Origin: Durusdinium trenchii
Taxonomy: Eukaryota; Sar; Dinophyceae; Suessiales; Symbiodiniaceae
Reading direction: 5' to 3'
DNA: 64,000 bases
Assembly (NCBI GenBank): GCA_963970005.1
Contig: CAXAMN010000003.1
Location: forward strand, 1,161,517 to 1,225,516
Shown: positions 29,644-39,395 of the stretch, piece after piece
Position numbering within the stretch: position 1 is the first letter of the stretch
Layout of the letters: each line of letters starts with the position of its first letter
Made by a program: the position numbers and the translations under genes
Notes under the pieces: model-generated
Seen by the model: the letters and a program-made list of their open reading frames with translations, nothing else
Told to the model about the DNA's origin: nothing
Database searches by the model: none

Positions 29644-31013
29644 AGGAACGATGTAATTACAGACCCTATGATTACCCATGTACATATACTAATATGTAGT
29701 CTATAGTTACTACTATGTTACTATATGTTCTGTGAAGAAGAGCCGGCATGTCAAAACACCAAAGCAAACAAGAATGGTTTGGCAGCCTTGCAGCAAGATG
29801 TTTATGGCCATGGAGGATAGGAGGAACCAACCAGCCTCCCCAAGCACCGTTTCGTGACCTGAACACCCTCAATGTCTTTGAAGTCTTAGAGCTACTTCTC
29901 TTTTGAAATGGTTTGGAGCACAGGTGCTCTGGTCCATTGCACAGCTGGACACTGAGACAGTGATGGCTAGTTCGACAGTACGATGTACGCGATGTTTGCC
30001 AACAGCATCCACTATAGCAATATAGATTCACGAATTGTCCAGCAAGTAGCTGCACAAAAGCAAGCAAGCAGCCACGAGAGAAGAGAAGGGATTGGAAGAC
30101 GAGATGGGTGGAAAGTGCTTGGATTTGCCTGCTTGTTCAGCTCCAGGTCTACTCAGGAGCTTCGGGCTAAGGAACGGGTTCAAAGAGAAGAAGGCAACAC
30201 TGAGTCCCATTGACTGTTGTGTCACTGCGATGAACTGGAGCCCATATGGCTTTTAGTGCAACTTCAGCTCCTTGAGTGCAACTTCGGCAAAGCGATAGAT
30301 AGGTGCTACAGTTCCACAAGCCTTACAATCTCCCCCCACACAGCCACCAAAACCAAGTGCGGTGATCGTTCATATCGTGGAATGCCAATATAATCCCCCA
30401 CACGCTTCCGTGTTCTTGTCGTGTATGCTTTAGTAGGCGCCGCAAAAATCAGAACCGAACCCCATCGAACTTGGTCGTCTAAGACTGGCGGACCTACCCC
30501 GAACTTTGCAGCAGCGTGTGTGGGAGGCACGGTGTGATGGTGCGAGACGGCCGGAGAGAGCTGGAGAGGTGACCTGTGGCCAAAACGGAGGACTGGATCC
30601 AAAGCCCGAATTCAGAACCTCAAGTTGAGAACTGCCAAGGTACTAAGAGAAACGACTGATTTACCAGCAAGCAAGCAGAAACTAAGTAGTCATATATTTG
30701 AATGAACGTGTTTGTGCTTATGATATGTCTTCAAACCCTTTTAGTGGGTCCATTCTGACGCAGTGGTTCCCCGGTCCCTTGTCCTCCTGGGGTAGTCGTG
30801 TGAAGCTAGAAGTTGACCAACTCCAGTTTTACATGTCCGTGCCGGACCTCTAGGGATCTCCAGTTCCTCTCCAACCTGAGAGCGATGGCCTCCAACCTGA
30901 GAGTGATGGCCCCTCCTTGGTGTGTTCTGTCTTCGCGTCGGACCCCAGAAAACGACCCGGAGAGGACCCCTTCTTCGCGGCTCTCAGGCTGATGGGACGT
31001 TATTCGTGCCAAG

Positions 31014-31062
31014 AATCCAGGAACACGTGGTGGCGTTTGTGCAAAACATGCGGAGGCACTGG
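31014..31062 (+). CDS. Short exon candidate before a GTGAGAG donor
   Basis: After ttcgtgccaag the frame reads IQEHVVAFVQNMRRHWG and meets gtgagagag, which itself starts a (GA)n microsatellite. An alternative frame gives WWRLCKTCGGTG with a CxxC; the choice is undecided. Confidence 0.3.
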
Positions 31063-32280
31063 GGTGAGAGAGAGAGAGAGAGACGCCAGATGGGAAGGCA
31101 CATGGGGTCCGGCAAATGTGCCTATCTATTGACATGTTCCTTCCAATTCCTTCATGCTCAAAGCGCATGGGCGTGTCAAAAGATTGATGCTACTGAATAG
31201 CATGGTCAAGCATGGTCAGGGAGATGGTGCCCAACTCTGACTTCAAGAAGCTGAGTCAGGCGTGCTGAGTTCTCGCTCGGGGTCTCGCTGTTAAGGTCAA
31301 GGCGGCAATGCAATCATAGGTACAGTTGTTCCAAGGAGTAGAGGGCAAAGACCGAAGATGTGTGTTAGACGGGGGTTCCGTTTGAACCACGCTTTGGGGG
31401 GTCTGCCATCTTCTCTCAATCTTAGTGTTTCATGAGGGACCAGCTCCAATTTGCAAGAGGAAACTTTCCGGGGTTGAAGTTCAATGATGCTTGGTGAGCG
31501 ATCTATCGATCTATTTGTTTGTTTGTTTTTCCATGTCTTCGCGGAACCTTGCGAGGAGGTGAAAGAGCTCATGGAGAACACGGGATGCCGCGCTGGATTG
31601 ATGAAGCATTTGCAGGGCCCCCTTTCGGGATGGAAGATGAACCCTCAACCGAAGAAAGGGACAACGAAACATGTGGTCTAGACTGCGCTCCAGTTTCTCA
31701 GGACGGAAGGTAGGACCCCGAAGCAAACGGGAAGATTGAGGTTGGCACACTTGAAGAAGATCCACAAGGAGGCGGGTCAATGAATCATTACTGTGCCAAC
31801 CAACCAGAGTGTCGGATTCGGTGATGCGTTGAGATTTAGGTGTGTGAATTGCCGGTATCGGCTCAAGTGGAACCATGATTGAGAATCATTGTCAGCCTTG
31901 TGCATGAATTGGTCGCTTGTGGTTACGTTAATTCAACTTGTCAGTGGGACACGCAAGCCTCTAGACGCAATCATAGAGAAAACATGGCACCGTTCAAATT
32001 GTTCCGACATGTTCCAGCCTTCAACATGGTGGTCATCCAATGTTGTGCTTCAACACCCAAGGCAACACACACACACACAAGAGGACTTCTGAGAACAAAA
32101 GCAGCAACCGCGTCAGCGTTTGCTTCCTTTTGTTCTTGCGTTGATGAATGTCAGCTGAAGCTGCTTGCTTCGGGCACAGCTTCAGCTAACCTCGGGCACA
32201 ACGAATCAGTGGGATCTAGAGTGGTCACACACACCTGAAAACGAGAACAAGAAAAGTAAACAAGTATATAGAGAGTACAG

Positions 32281-32368
32281 AGTTGCTTTGAGCCGCCTAC
32301 GCCAGGCAGATGCCAATCAAACTCCAGCACTCAGGGCGCCTGAGGCGCTGCTCATTGACTTTAATAAG
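32281..32368 (+). CDS. Short exon with consensus splice sites, unknown
   Basis: Acceptor tagagagtacag and donor aataag|gtcagt bracket 88 bp; read with one leading base it gives VALSRLRQADANQTPALRAP then EALLIDFNK without stops. Gene unknown. Confidence 0.5.
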
Positions 32369-32521
32369 GTCAGTGTTTGGGATTTTACATGATTTTACCA
32401 CTCATGCCACTCACAAACCTCCAACAGAAGATTATAACTATAACTAATTTTGGCACTGGTTTGTATGTACATGTACTGTATTGACCATCGTCCACCGAGT
32501 GCCCGATGTTTTACTTTGGCC

Positions 32522-32684
32522 AGGGGGACAGCGGGACTGCCAGTTGGGATGAAACGTGCGGGGCTTTGGAGAGACTCTGAAGTTAAGAGATTGAACTTTT
32601 TGACAAAAGTTCGGAGAAAAGGAAGAAGGGAGCAGGGGGCTTGGAAAATCCTGGAGGGCACCCATGATGTCACTCCGCGATAGG
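32522..32684 (+). CDS. Exon candidate, basic, unknown
   Basis: After acceptor tactttggccag the frame gives RGTAGLPVGMKRAGLWRDSE and a Lys/Arg-rich stretch (FLTKVRRKGRREQG), reaching TAG right at a gtaggc donor-like site. Lies about 150 bp after the previous exon, so the same gene is likely. Function unknown. Confidence 0.35.
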
Positions 32685-32779
32685 TAGGCTAGGGTCAGCA
32701 CCCAAGTGGCCTCAACCTCATGCATTCCATGCTCAGTGTGCTTACTGTACATGGCTGGAAAGTGGCTGGGCCCTGGACG

Positions 32780-33220
32780 CTTTGAAAGGCGCCTTCTCCA
32801 AACATGTTTTGGAAAGGCGACCCGGTCAGTCCACCATTGCCTTGCAAATCCGCACAAACCAAGGCATGGGAGACCAGTGTCTGTTGGGGCTGAGCCATTT
32901 CTCGCCACCTTGTGTGGGCCTTGGCGCCTTCGCGATGCACCGAACACCTCCGCGGCTTGAACCCCGACAGGTGCTGGCATAGGCAGTGGGTGGTGGCATC
33001 CGTTTTCGCCCGGAAAGCCTGGTAGGTTGAGCTCCTGTAGGTCATCTATTCGGTTCATGTTCCGTGGGAAGAACCCCCAGGGTCCCCCGGTGCCATGGGG
33101 CAGCCTGACCCGTCGTGACGGATGTGCCTCGCCACCCGAGGCGCCGCAGCTGCTTGATGTATGCCTTGGAGCACCAACTCCTCAAGCAAACGGTGGCCGG
33201 ACACTGAAGGGTTAGATTGA
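32780..33220 (+). CDS. Exon candidates, unknown
   Basis: A plus-strand frame with SKHVLERRPGQSTIALQIRT and NQGMGDQCLLGLSHFSPP, followed by another with FMFRGKNPQGPPVPWGSLTR. Both have moderate coding character and competing frames. No domain recognised. Confidence 0.25.
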
Positions 33221-33229
33221 TGCGAACGA

Positions 33230-35140
33230 CTGCGAACGACACTTCTTCGAAGATCTCGAAAGAATCACCACTCTGAGCGTCTGAAAGGGATTCTAAGGTT
33301 TAAAGGGTTTCTTTCTCCGACCGCGACCTGAGCTGATGGTGGGTGGCCGGCCGAACTGACCATGCCGCCTCGAGGTGGGCACATGGGAAGTCCAAGCTGA
33401 GTGGGAAGGCCCAGGAAGCTGCGAAACGTAGCCTTTGGGTTTACCTTCATATTCGTTTCCTCCCATTCTTTTTTTAGACCATCTTGATCTTGCTCAGGTA
33501 ATTTTTAGCATGTTTTGAACTAACTAACTGAATTTAAGAGTTTTCAGCCTCAACATGTTGAGTGCTACTGTATCTCCTACCCTGCCCGCACACGACGGCT
33601 TGTAAAAACAGCAAGCATTGCGTGGACAAGCTCTCACTCAATAGTGAGTATCTAGAGGTCGAGTAGAGACAACCATTCAGATGCAAGGCAGCGCACAGCT
33701 TGGGTAACTTCTCTCTTTCTGAGTAGCTGCGGATTTCGCCCATGGTCATATCATCTTCGGTGATTTCTTCCGGCCGAAACTTGGGGTCTCAAGGCTTCCA
33801 CTTTTTCAGCAGCTTTTCCCGGGTGTCAGAGACCGGTCCTGAGTCCTATCGGTGTGTGTTATAGATTGTCCGTGCGACATCGAGATCGTGAGATCGTGTA
33901 CGCCTCAAAATGTGTTTTTTCCTCACATGTCTTTGAGAAACTGGCTCACCATTTGTAGCTTCTCCTCCCATGTCTTTCAAGGCTCCAGTGGCTCGACCGT
34001 ACCTTGTTTCTAGAGCTAAAGGGTCACTTCCACGAAGGACGGGTCCGTGTGTAGCCACAACATGGCTCTGGGGTCAAAGTGAAGAAACCAACAAAACAAT
34101 GTTGTAAGTGCGATTTGTTCGAATTGTGATGTGTTACGTGATACGTTGCCACCTCCTCGTCCTCCTGGTATGGTCATCACGTGGGACCGGCGACGACTTC
34201 CTAGGACTGGCGGGAAGCAAGTGGTCTACCGTCTTGATCTGGCTGGGATGCCCGGGAGGGTTCCGATGGTGAAGTGCTTGTAGAACCTTTTCCAGGGGCC
34301 TGGCTTTGAAGGAGTTGGTAGGGGGTTTGAAGGTGGTTGAAGGCAAGATAGCTGCGGAGAGCCACCTCTCCAGGATGGCTTATAGTATGTAATTATGGTA
34401 TCCAATGATGCTAGAGCGTGCCTACGAGTGCCGCCATGAGGTGTTTGACCAGGTTCAACTAGAATGGAAAGTGAATCGAAGGATCAGTGAGGGGGCTGGA
34501 CGGCTGGACCTCCACAGAGGGGAAAAAAAAATATCATATTAATGTCATATTGTTTGCTTGTCAAAAATAGTACATATATGAATAACTATATATATACATA
34601 TGCATCCTTCTTATTTATATACAACATTTCAGCATTGCCCACACACATATATGTGTGTAGATTATGAGACATGATGGAAAGGAGGGACCCCACCTGTGAC
34701 TCAAATGGCTTTGTCACTCAGCGTCGGCTCGAAGAACCTGGGCACTGAAGTGGTGCCCATGCCTTTAGCCCGCCTCAATGAGTCGCTCGTCCACGTGTGG
34801 AGAGCGATGATGAGCAGTTGATACCAAGACTCCAGAGCCATGCTCCAAACAGAAATCCTATCGGACCATATCAGACCTGCCTTTTTTGGGAGCAGACATG
34901 GGTCTATTAGCACTCAGAATCAGGTGAAGTTGCCATCGCCTCATGGATCAGGAGTTTCAATGGCAAGATGGGCAACTTCACCGGTGGGACTCCCACCTGA
35001 CCCACAGAGCCCCTTTACGACCTTTTTTGGTTTTTTCGTTCAACCCGGTTGTGCGATGACAAGGATTGAGGACCTTTTTGGAGATGGTTGGTTGGTGGGT
35101 TTCGGTCTTGCAAAGCTGTTAACACTCCAGCCAGTTGAGT
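33230..35140. other. No supportable gene
   Basis: Open frames on both strands are short and mutually overlapping. TA-rich patches lie at 34530-34660. One plus-strand frame near 34840-35000 (RPAFFGSRHGSISTQNQVKL) could be an exon but has no boundaries. Confidence 0.3.
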
Positions 35141-35342
35141 GTTGCAAAGGCCGCACCTCGGATCAGCTTTCCATCAGTTCCCGAACCCGCGGCCGGTCCC
35201 TCGATCATGGGCGGCTTATCCAGCTGCGAGAAGTGCGTGGGACCCGCTGCCGCTGGACCGGTCAGAAGCCTAGGCTTTGGCATTGAAGAATCATTGAACC
35301 TGATAAGACTTGTTCGCCTTGCATTTGCAAATGCAAGTGACC

Positions 35343-35399
35343 GCTTGCTTTGCTTGCTTTGCTTTGCTTGCTTTGCTTGCTTTGCTTGCTTTGCTTGCT

Positions 35400-35441
<42 letters not shown>
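35343..35441 (+). repeat. (TTTGCTTGC)n grading into (TTGC)n microsatellite
   Basis: About six ctttgcttg units and then about ten cttg units, read directly. Confidence 0.9.
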
Positions 35442-35442
<1 letters not shown>

Positions 35443-35749
35443 AACTAAGACTTGTTTGCTAGTTCCGGTTGACTAGACTAGTTGGCTTGGTGAGTTCCGT
35501 GTATGCACCCGTCCGGTCCGAGCCCAGGATGAGAAGCTGCGAAGAGAGAGCACGAATATCATGGCAGGCCGAGGGCCGACCGACCGAGGCTGTTCAGGTC
35601 GAAGCATGCCAACTCCACAAGCGCTTTAGGAACTCTCTCAAGATGATGTGGCATTGAGAAACTATATATATAATATATTATATATATTCGTATATATTTA
35701 AATGAACGGATTCCGATACATTCCAAAAAATATCCCTACCAGATTGATC

Positions 35750-35983
35750 CTGAGAAATATTCCAAGATCTAGAATGAAGTTAGAGAAGGAGGGATCTGGA
35801 GAATTTCCGCGCATCGACCGGAGCCGAAGTTCGCTTTTCGCTTCGCTTGGACCGGGAGGTCCTCCACCTCGTCGGCCGGATCCCGATGCCATTGCGTCGC
35901 CGGTGTGCCCTGGCGCGATCAAGCAAAAAGCGGTGACCGGCACTGACCGAGCACTAAGCAACGAAATCCAAGATTTCTGGTAG
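35750..35983 (+). CDS. Terminal exon candidate, unknown
   Basis: Encodes SRMKLEKEGSGEFPRIDRSR, SSLFASLGPGGPPPRRPDPD and AVTGTDRALSNEIQDFW, then TAG at 35981-35983. The Pro/Gly/Arg-rich middle suggests a flexible tail. No family recognised. Confidence 0.35.
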   Translation: MRNIPRSRMKLEKEGSGEFPRIDRSRSSLFASLGPGGPPPRRPDPDAIASPVCPGAIKQKAVTGTDRALSNEIQDFW

Positions 35984-36089
35984 ATTGGAGGATTCTACAT
36001 GTTTTTCTCTAATGAAGGGTAGTTTGAATCCTTGTTATCCTTCTACAGTCGTTATCCTTCGCTGTCGTTATCGTGCCACATGGGTGCCC

Positions 36090-36218
36090 GGACGTTTCTT
36101 AGGGTCGACTGGGGCCCCTCGTCTCGCCGTCTCCAGGATTGTGACCGTGGCCGACCTGTTTGGGCGCCTGGAAGAACTGCACCAGGCGGTGTGGGGCGCC
36201 TGCGGTGATTTGATGTGA
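36090..36218 (+). CDS. Exon candidate upstream of the retrotransposon
   Basis: Encodes GAPRLAVSRIVTVADLFGRL then EELHQAVWGACGDLM and a TGA. Even composition and an amphipathic helix make it plausible. It ends about 270 bp before the LTR, so the retrotransposon does not interrupt this exon but could lie in an intron of the same gene. Confidence 0.35.
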   Translation, partial: GRFLGSTGAPRLAVSRIVTVADLFGRLEELHQAVWGACGDLM

Positions 36219-36481
36219 GCTCACTGAAATGACATCCAATGAAAATGCCCAAGTGGAGGCAAGATGTGGTGTTCCCCTGAACTAGGACCTATAGGATAGT
36301 GTATAGGGTTTTTTTCAACCTCTGCTGGCATACAAAGGACATGCCCTATACTCCCAGCCGTCGTCCGGCCATTTGTACGTGCTCGTCCCATGTGGAGATG
36401 GGAGTGTTTCCCACGGTGACCTACTTTTTCTTCCTTGCCAGGCGCTCCAAACAGCCCTTGGCACCTCAAAACCTAGGGATT

Positions 36482-36486
36482 GGTTC
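36482..36486. repeat. Target-site duplication, left (ggttc)
   Basis: The 5 bp before the 5' LTR match the 5 bp after the 3' LTR (44557-44561). Five bp is the usual copia duplication length. By chance its first four bases equal the first four bases of the primer-binding site, so an LTR end four bases later cannot be excluded from the repeats alone. Confidence 0.8.
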
Positions 36487-36662
36487 TGTGGGTGCACAAA
36501 TAGAAGTGTACCAAGTTTCGGAGGCCAGGTCACGACCTTTTGGCTATGAACATGTGTAGAAGGTTGCACACCAGCCAGGTCAAGGCCTTAAGGCTATGAT
36601 CAAGCATATTTACATACTGAAGCCCTTTTTGTGCGCAAAATAGAGCGCAGCGCGCTCACGTA
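36487..36662 (+). repeat. 5' long terminal repeat
   Basis: 176 bp, TGTGGG...CACGTA. Short for an LTR but normal for copia elements. Identical to the 3' LTR. It contains two near-copies of ggccaggtcacgacctt / agccaggtcaaggcctt about 45 bp apart, each followed by ggctatga, a possible regulatory duplication. Confidence 0.93.
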
Positions 36663-36679
36663 GGTTATGAGCCCAACCG
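36663..36679 (+). promoter_or_regulatory. Primer-binding site matching a Met-tRNA anticodon arm
   Basis: ggttatgagcccaaccg directly follows the LTR. Its complement (cggttgggctcataacc) looks like the anticodon stem-loop of a CAU (Met) tRNA: a ggg / cc stem around ctcataa. Known: Drosophila copia and relatives prime from a half-tRNA-iMet cut in the anticodon loop rather than from the tRNA 3' end. This element appears to do the same. Confidence 0.75.
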
Positions 36680-36735
36680 TTCGGTCTTGAAGACCACCCA
36701 GTACCTCCACGAGGGAGGACTGGTCGCTGGCTCCC

Positions 36736-38604
36736 ATGCCGTCTCGAGCGGCTGGCGCGGCGGCTGGAGCGGCTGGCGCGGCGGCTGGAGCGGCTGGCGC
36801 GGCAGCTGGTGCTGCGGCTGGGGCGGCTGGCGCTGCGGCGAACGCGGCCAGCACGCCAGAGGAGGGCTCGATGGAGAGCGCCAAGGAAGAGGAGATCTTG
36901 GCCCTGGAGGATGCCACTGACGCTTTGGTGCCAGCCTCGACGGCGCTGGTGCCGGCCCATGGTCCGCCGATGACCTACGGACCTCAACGCCGAGGTGAAC
37001 ATCCTGGGAAAGGGAAGGGAGACGCGTCCAAGGCTGTCCAGATCAACCCCTTCTGGAGCGAGCGGATGCAGGCAGAGGCGCGGCTGAGGGCGATGCGACC
37101 TTCAGCGTTGCCGGATGGAGAAGCTGATGTGCCCCAACCCTCTGGACGGGTGGAGCCCACTGAGGAGGAACGGGGGGTTTCAATGGACATCAAGGAACTC
37201 CTCCGAGCAGTCATGGCACAGAATGCCGCCCTGAAGAAGGAGGTTGGGGAGTTGAGGAAGGAGGTCAAGGACTCGAGAGTGAAGCCTAGGGGGGCCATCG
37301 AGGATGCACCAAAACCTCCAGCAACCACCCCACCGCCTTCACCTCCAAAGGATCCTCCTCCGTGCACACCGGTGAAGGGAAAGAAGGAGGACTCAGATCA
37401 GGCGTGGGCCGGTTTGCAGATTCCAGAGTTCCCGGTATCCGTGAAGGGTGACACTATGAGGAGAGACCAAGTATCTCGGGGTTCGGGAGTTCCTGAAGTG
37501 CCCGGTTCTTGGGGTGTCGGAGGGTGGGGACTATGTGATGGACACCATCGAGAAGCTGATCGAGAGGCTAGTGGGAGTGGAGAAGGTCTGAAGGGTCTGA
37601 TCAAGGGATCCCCTCTTGAGCAAGCAGCTCAGTCGGTGTTGAGACAGCTTGGCACCAGCCCGACGGAGGGACAGTGGGCAGAGGTGATTCGGTCTGTGGA
37701 ACTACCACCTCTACAAGACCTTCGAGAAGGGGATCTGGGATCGTTGATCCTGGGAGACTGGATCCAGCTGGTGACGCCCACGATGAAGGATCTAAGTGCC
37801 ACAAGCTGGAAATGGTGGGAGGACGTGCTGAACTTCGCCATGGTGGCATACCGCGAATGGCTTCAAGCAGAGCCGGTACAGAGACTCTACATCAGGCCGA
37901 GACTTCCGTCTGAGTGCTCCGGGGTTTGGAGTCGACTCGAACAACGAGGTCAGCTGATGTTGATCAATGCAGTGCCGCAGAGCATCAAGGCGGAGATTTT
38001 GGCCAGCAGGACTACCAGCTTGGTGGAGGTCCTCTACGCCCTGTTCCGGAGGTACCAACCTGGAGGCTTGGCAGAGAGGTCCCGGTTGCTCCGCCAGTTG
38101 GTTGATCCTAAGGCACCCCAGAGCATGAATGAGGTGACGGAGGCACTTCGGGGATGGAGACGAAGCTTGAGGAGGGCACAGGAGCTGGAGATAGCAACTC
38201 CGGATGCCACCTTGTTGCTCGGGGCGCTGGACAAGATGTCGGAGCTGGTGGGGAAAACGTCCAATCAGGTGGCATTCCGAATGTCCTCTACCCGCGCCAC
38301 TCTGGGTGTGGACGTGACTCCGACCCTGGAGACTGTCCTGAGCTTTGCTGACATGCTGACGGCAGAGGCTGAATCATTGGCCATCAGTGAGTTGCAGCCG
38401 GCCCCTGAGGTGAAGCCGGTGGTGGCTCCTACAAGCCGGAGGAGAAGGTCTGTCGGTTCTGGGGCACTGAAGATGGGTGCAGGAAAGGCCAGGATTGTCG
38501 CTTCAAGCACGATTGGAGCGGGCTGGAGAAAAAGGGGAGGTGCTTTGGGTGCTCCGGAACGGGCCACTCGAAGAGGGACTGCCCGACCACAAAGGCGAAG
38601 GTGA
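36736..38604 (+). CDS. gag: Gag polyprotein, main frame
   Basis: ATG at 36736; an in-frame ATG at 36667 is stopped after seven codons. N-terminus is an Ala/Gly tract (about 37 residues), then an acidic/Pro-rich region, a helix (KKEVGELRKEVKDS, residues about 170-185) and a capsid-like helical region (LSATSWKWWEDVLNFAMVAY; RRYQPGGLAERSRLLRQLVD; TPDATLLLGALDKMSELVGK). The codons from about 38440 on make little sense in this frame because the zinc fingers lie in the -1 frame. Between about 37465 and 37590 the +1 frame (TKYLGVREFLKCPVLGVSEG) reads better than the annotated one, suggesting two compensating indels. Product: the structural protein of the virus-like particle. Confidence 0.85.
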   Translation: MPSRAAGAAAGAAGAAAGAAGAAAGAAAGAAGAAANAASTPEEGSMESAKEEEILALEDATDALVPASTALVPAHGPPMTYGPQRRGEHPGKGKGDASKAVQINPFWSERMQAEARLRAMRPSALPDGEADVPQPSGRVEPTEEERGVSMDIKELLRAVMAQNAALKKEVGELRKEVKDSRVKPRGAIEDAPKPPATTPPPSPPKDPPPCTPVKGKKEDSDQAWAGLQIPEFPVSVKGDTMRRDQVSRGSGVPEVPGSWGVGGWGLCDGHHREADREASGSGEGLKGLIKGSPLEQAAQSVLRQLGTSPTEGQWAEVIRSVELPPLQDLREGDLGSLILGDWIQLVTPTMKDLSATSWKWWEDVLNFAMVAYREWLQAEPVQRLYIRPRLPSECSGVWSRLEQRGQLMLINAVPQSIKAEILASRTTSLVEVLYALFRRYQPGGLAERSRLLRQLVDPKAPQSMNEVTEALRGWRRSLRRAQELEIATPDATLLLGALDKMSELVGKTSNQVAFRMSSTRATLGVDVTPTLETVLSFADMLTAEAESLAISELQPAPEVKPVVAPTSRRRRSVGSGALKMGAGKARIVASSTIGAGWRKRGGALGAPERATRRGTARPQRRR

Positions 38605-39395
38605 AGGATTATTCGCCAGAGAAGCAGGCCGTGAAAGCCATCAAGGAGAAGGTCACCACGGCTCAAGCAAAGGGGGACACGAGTGATGGTGGGCCCAAGA
38701 CTGGGGGGAGTGAGCCGATGGAGCACAGCCTGTCCAGCGAAGGCGACAAGGGAGCGGGAACTTCCGGGGAGATGAAGGACCTGCTGAATGAAGCTACGAC
38801 TTTATTGAAGAGTTTGAGGCCGAGTTCATCGATGAAGGCCATTCGACTGAGCAGTCTTGAAGTTCGAGAAGGAGGAAGGGCGCTTCTGGACGGAGGAGCT
38901 ACCCACTGTTTGAGGAGAACCTCTTCAGAAGAGGAATGGGCGAGAGCCCAGGAGGTCAATGTAGAGTTGGCCGCAGGGTCAGCAGTCCTGAGGTTGCTCC
39001 CGTGGACGAGAACGTTGCTGACCAAGGAGGATGTGCAGGTCATTGTCCCTTTGGGGGTGCTCATTTCCTTGGGCTACGAGGCGGTCTGGGAGAAGACCAG
39101 GTTCGAGCTCACGGACCCAACTGGCCTGGTGTTGGACACGAAGGTGGAGAATTCGTGCCCCACGATTGATGAGGCACTGGCCCATGAGCTGATCCAGGAG
39201 ATCGAACGAAGTATGGTGCGGGAGAGAGCCCGGTTGGCCCATCTGGCTGGGGAGGACATTGGCTTGGACGTGGACCCTGAGGAGGCGAGGCATCTGACCG
39301 AGCTGAAGGACCTCTTCCCGGAAGTCCCACACCATATCCTGGAGAGATTGCTCCCGAAGAAGGGTTGGACCGGCGAGGGTTTGCCATCGACATGA
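38409..39395 (+). CDS. Nucleocapsid zinc fingers plus aspartic protease (-1 frame relative to gag)
   Basis: Open from the TGA at 38406. Encodes VCRFWGTEDGCRKGQDCRFK and a His, forming a CCCH finger (C-x8-C-x5-C-x3-H, 38451-38510), then CFGCSGTGHSKRDC, a CX2CX4HX4C retroviral knuckle (38541-38582). The protease follows: RALLDGGATHCLRR, with the catalytic Asp codon at 38889-38891, and VIVPLGVLISLGYEAVW. The canonical D-S/T-G-A is D-G-G-A here, a change next to the catalytic Asp that may lower activity. Access from gag needs a -1 shift in about 38409-38445; no textbook slippery heptamer is visible. Confidence 0.85.
   Translation, partial: GEAGGGSYKPEEKVCRFWGTEDGCRKGQDCRFKHDWSGLEKKGRCFGCSGTGHSKRDCPTTKAKVKDYSPEKQAVKAIKEKVTTAQAKGDTSDGGPKTGGSEPMEHSLSSEGDKGAGTSGEMKDLLNEATTLLKSLRPSSSMKAIRLSSLEVREGGRALLDGGATHCLRRTSSEEEWARAQEVNVELAAGSAVLRLLPWTRTLLTKEDVQVIVPLGVLISLGYEAVWEKTRFELTDPTGLVLDTKVENSCPTIDEALAHELIQEIERSMVRERARLAHLAGEDIGLDVDPEEARHLTELKDLFPEVPHHILERLLPKKGWTGEGLPST

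Noticed and set aside
36600..37002. Antisense open frames across gag (Ala/Arg/Ser-rich) and across pol and dUTPase
   Set aside because: Shadows of the GC-rich sense coding sequence; domain motifs are all on the plus strand.
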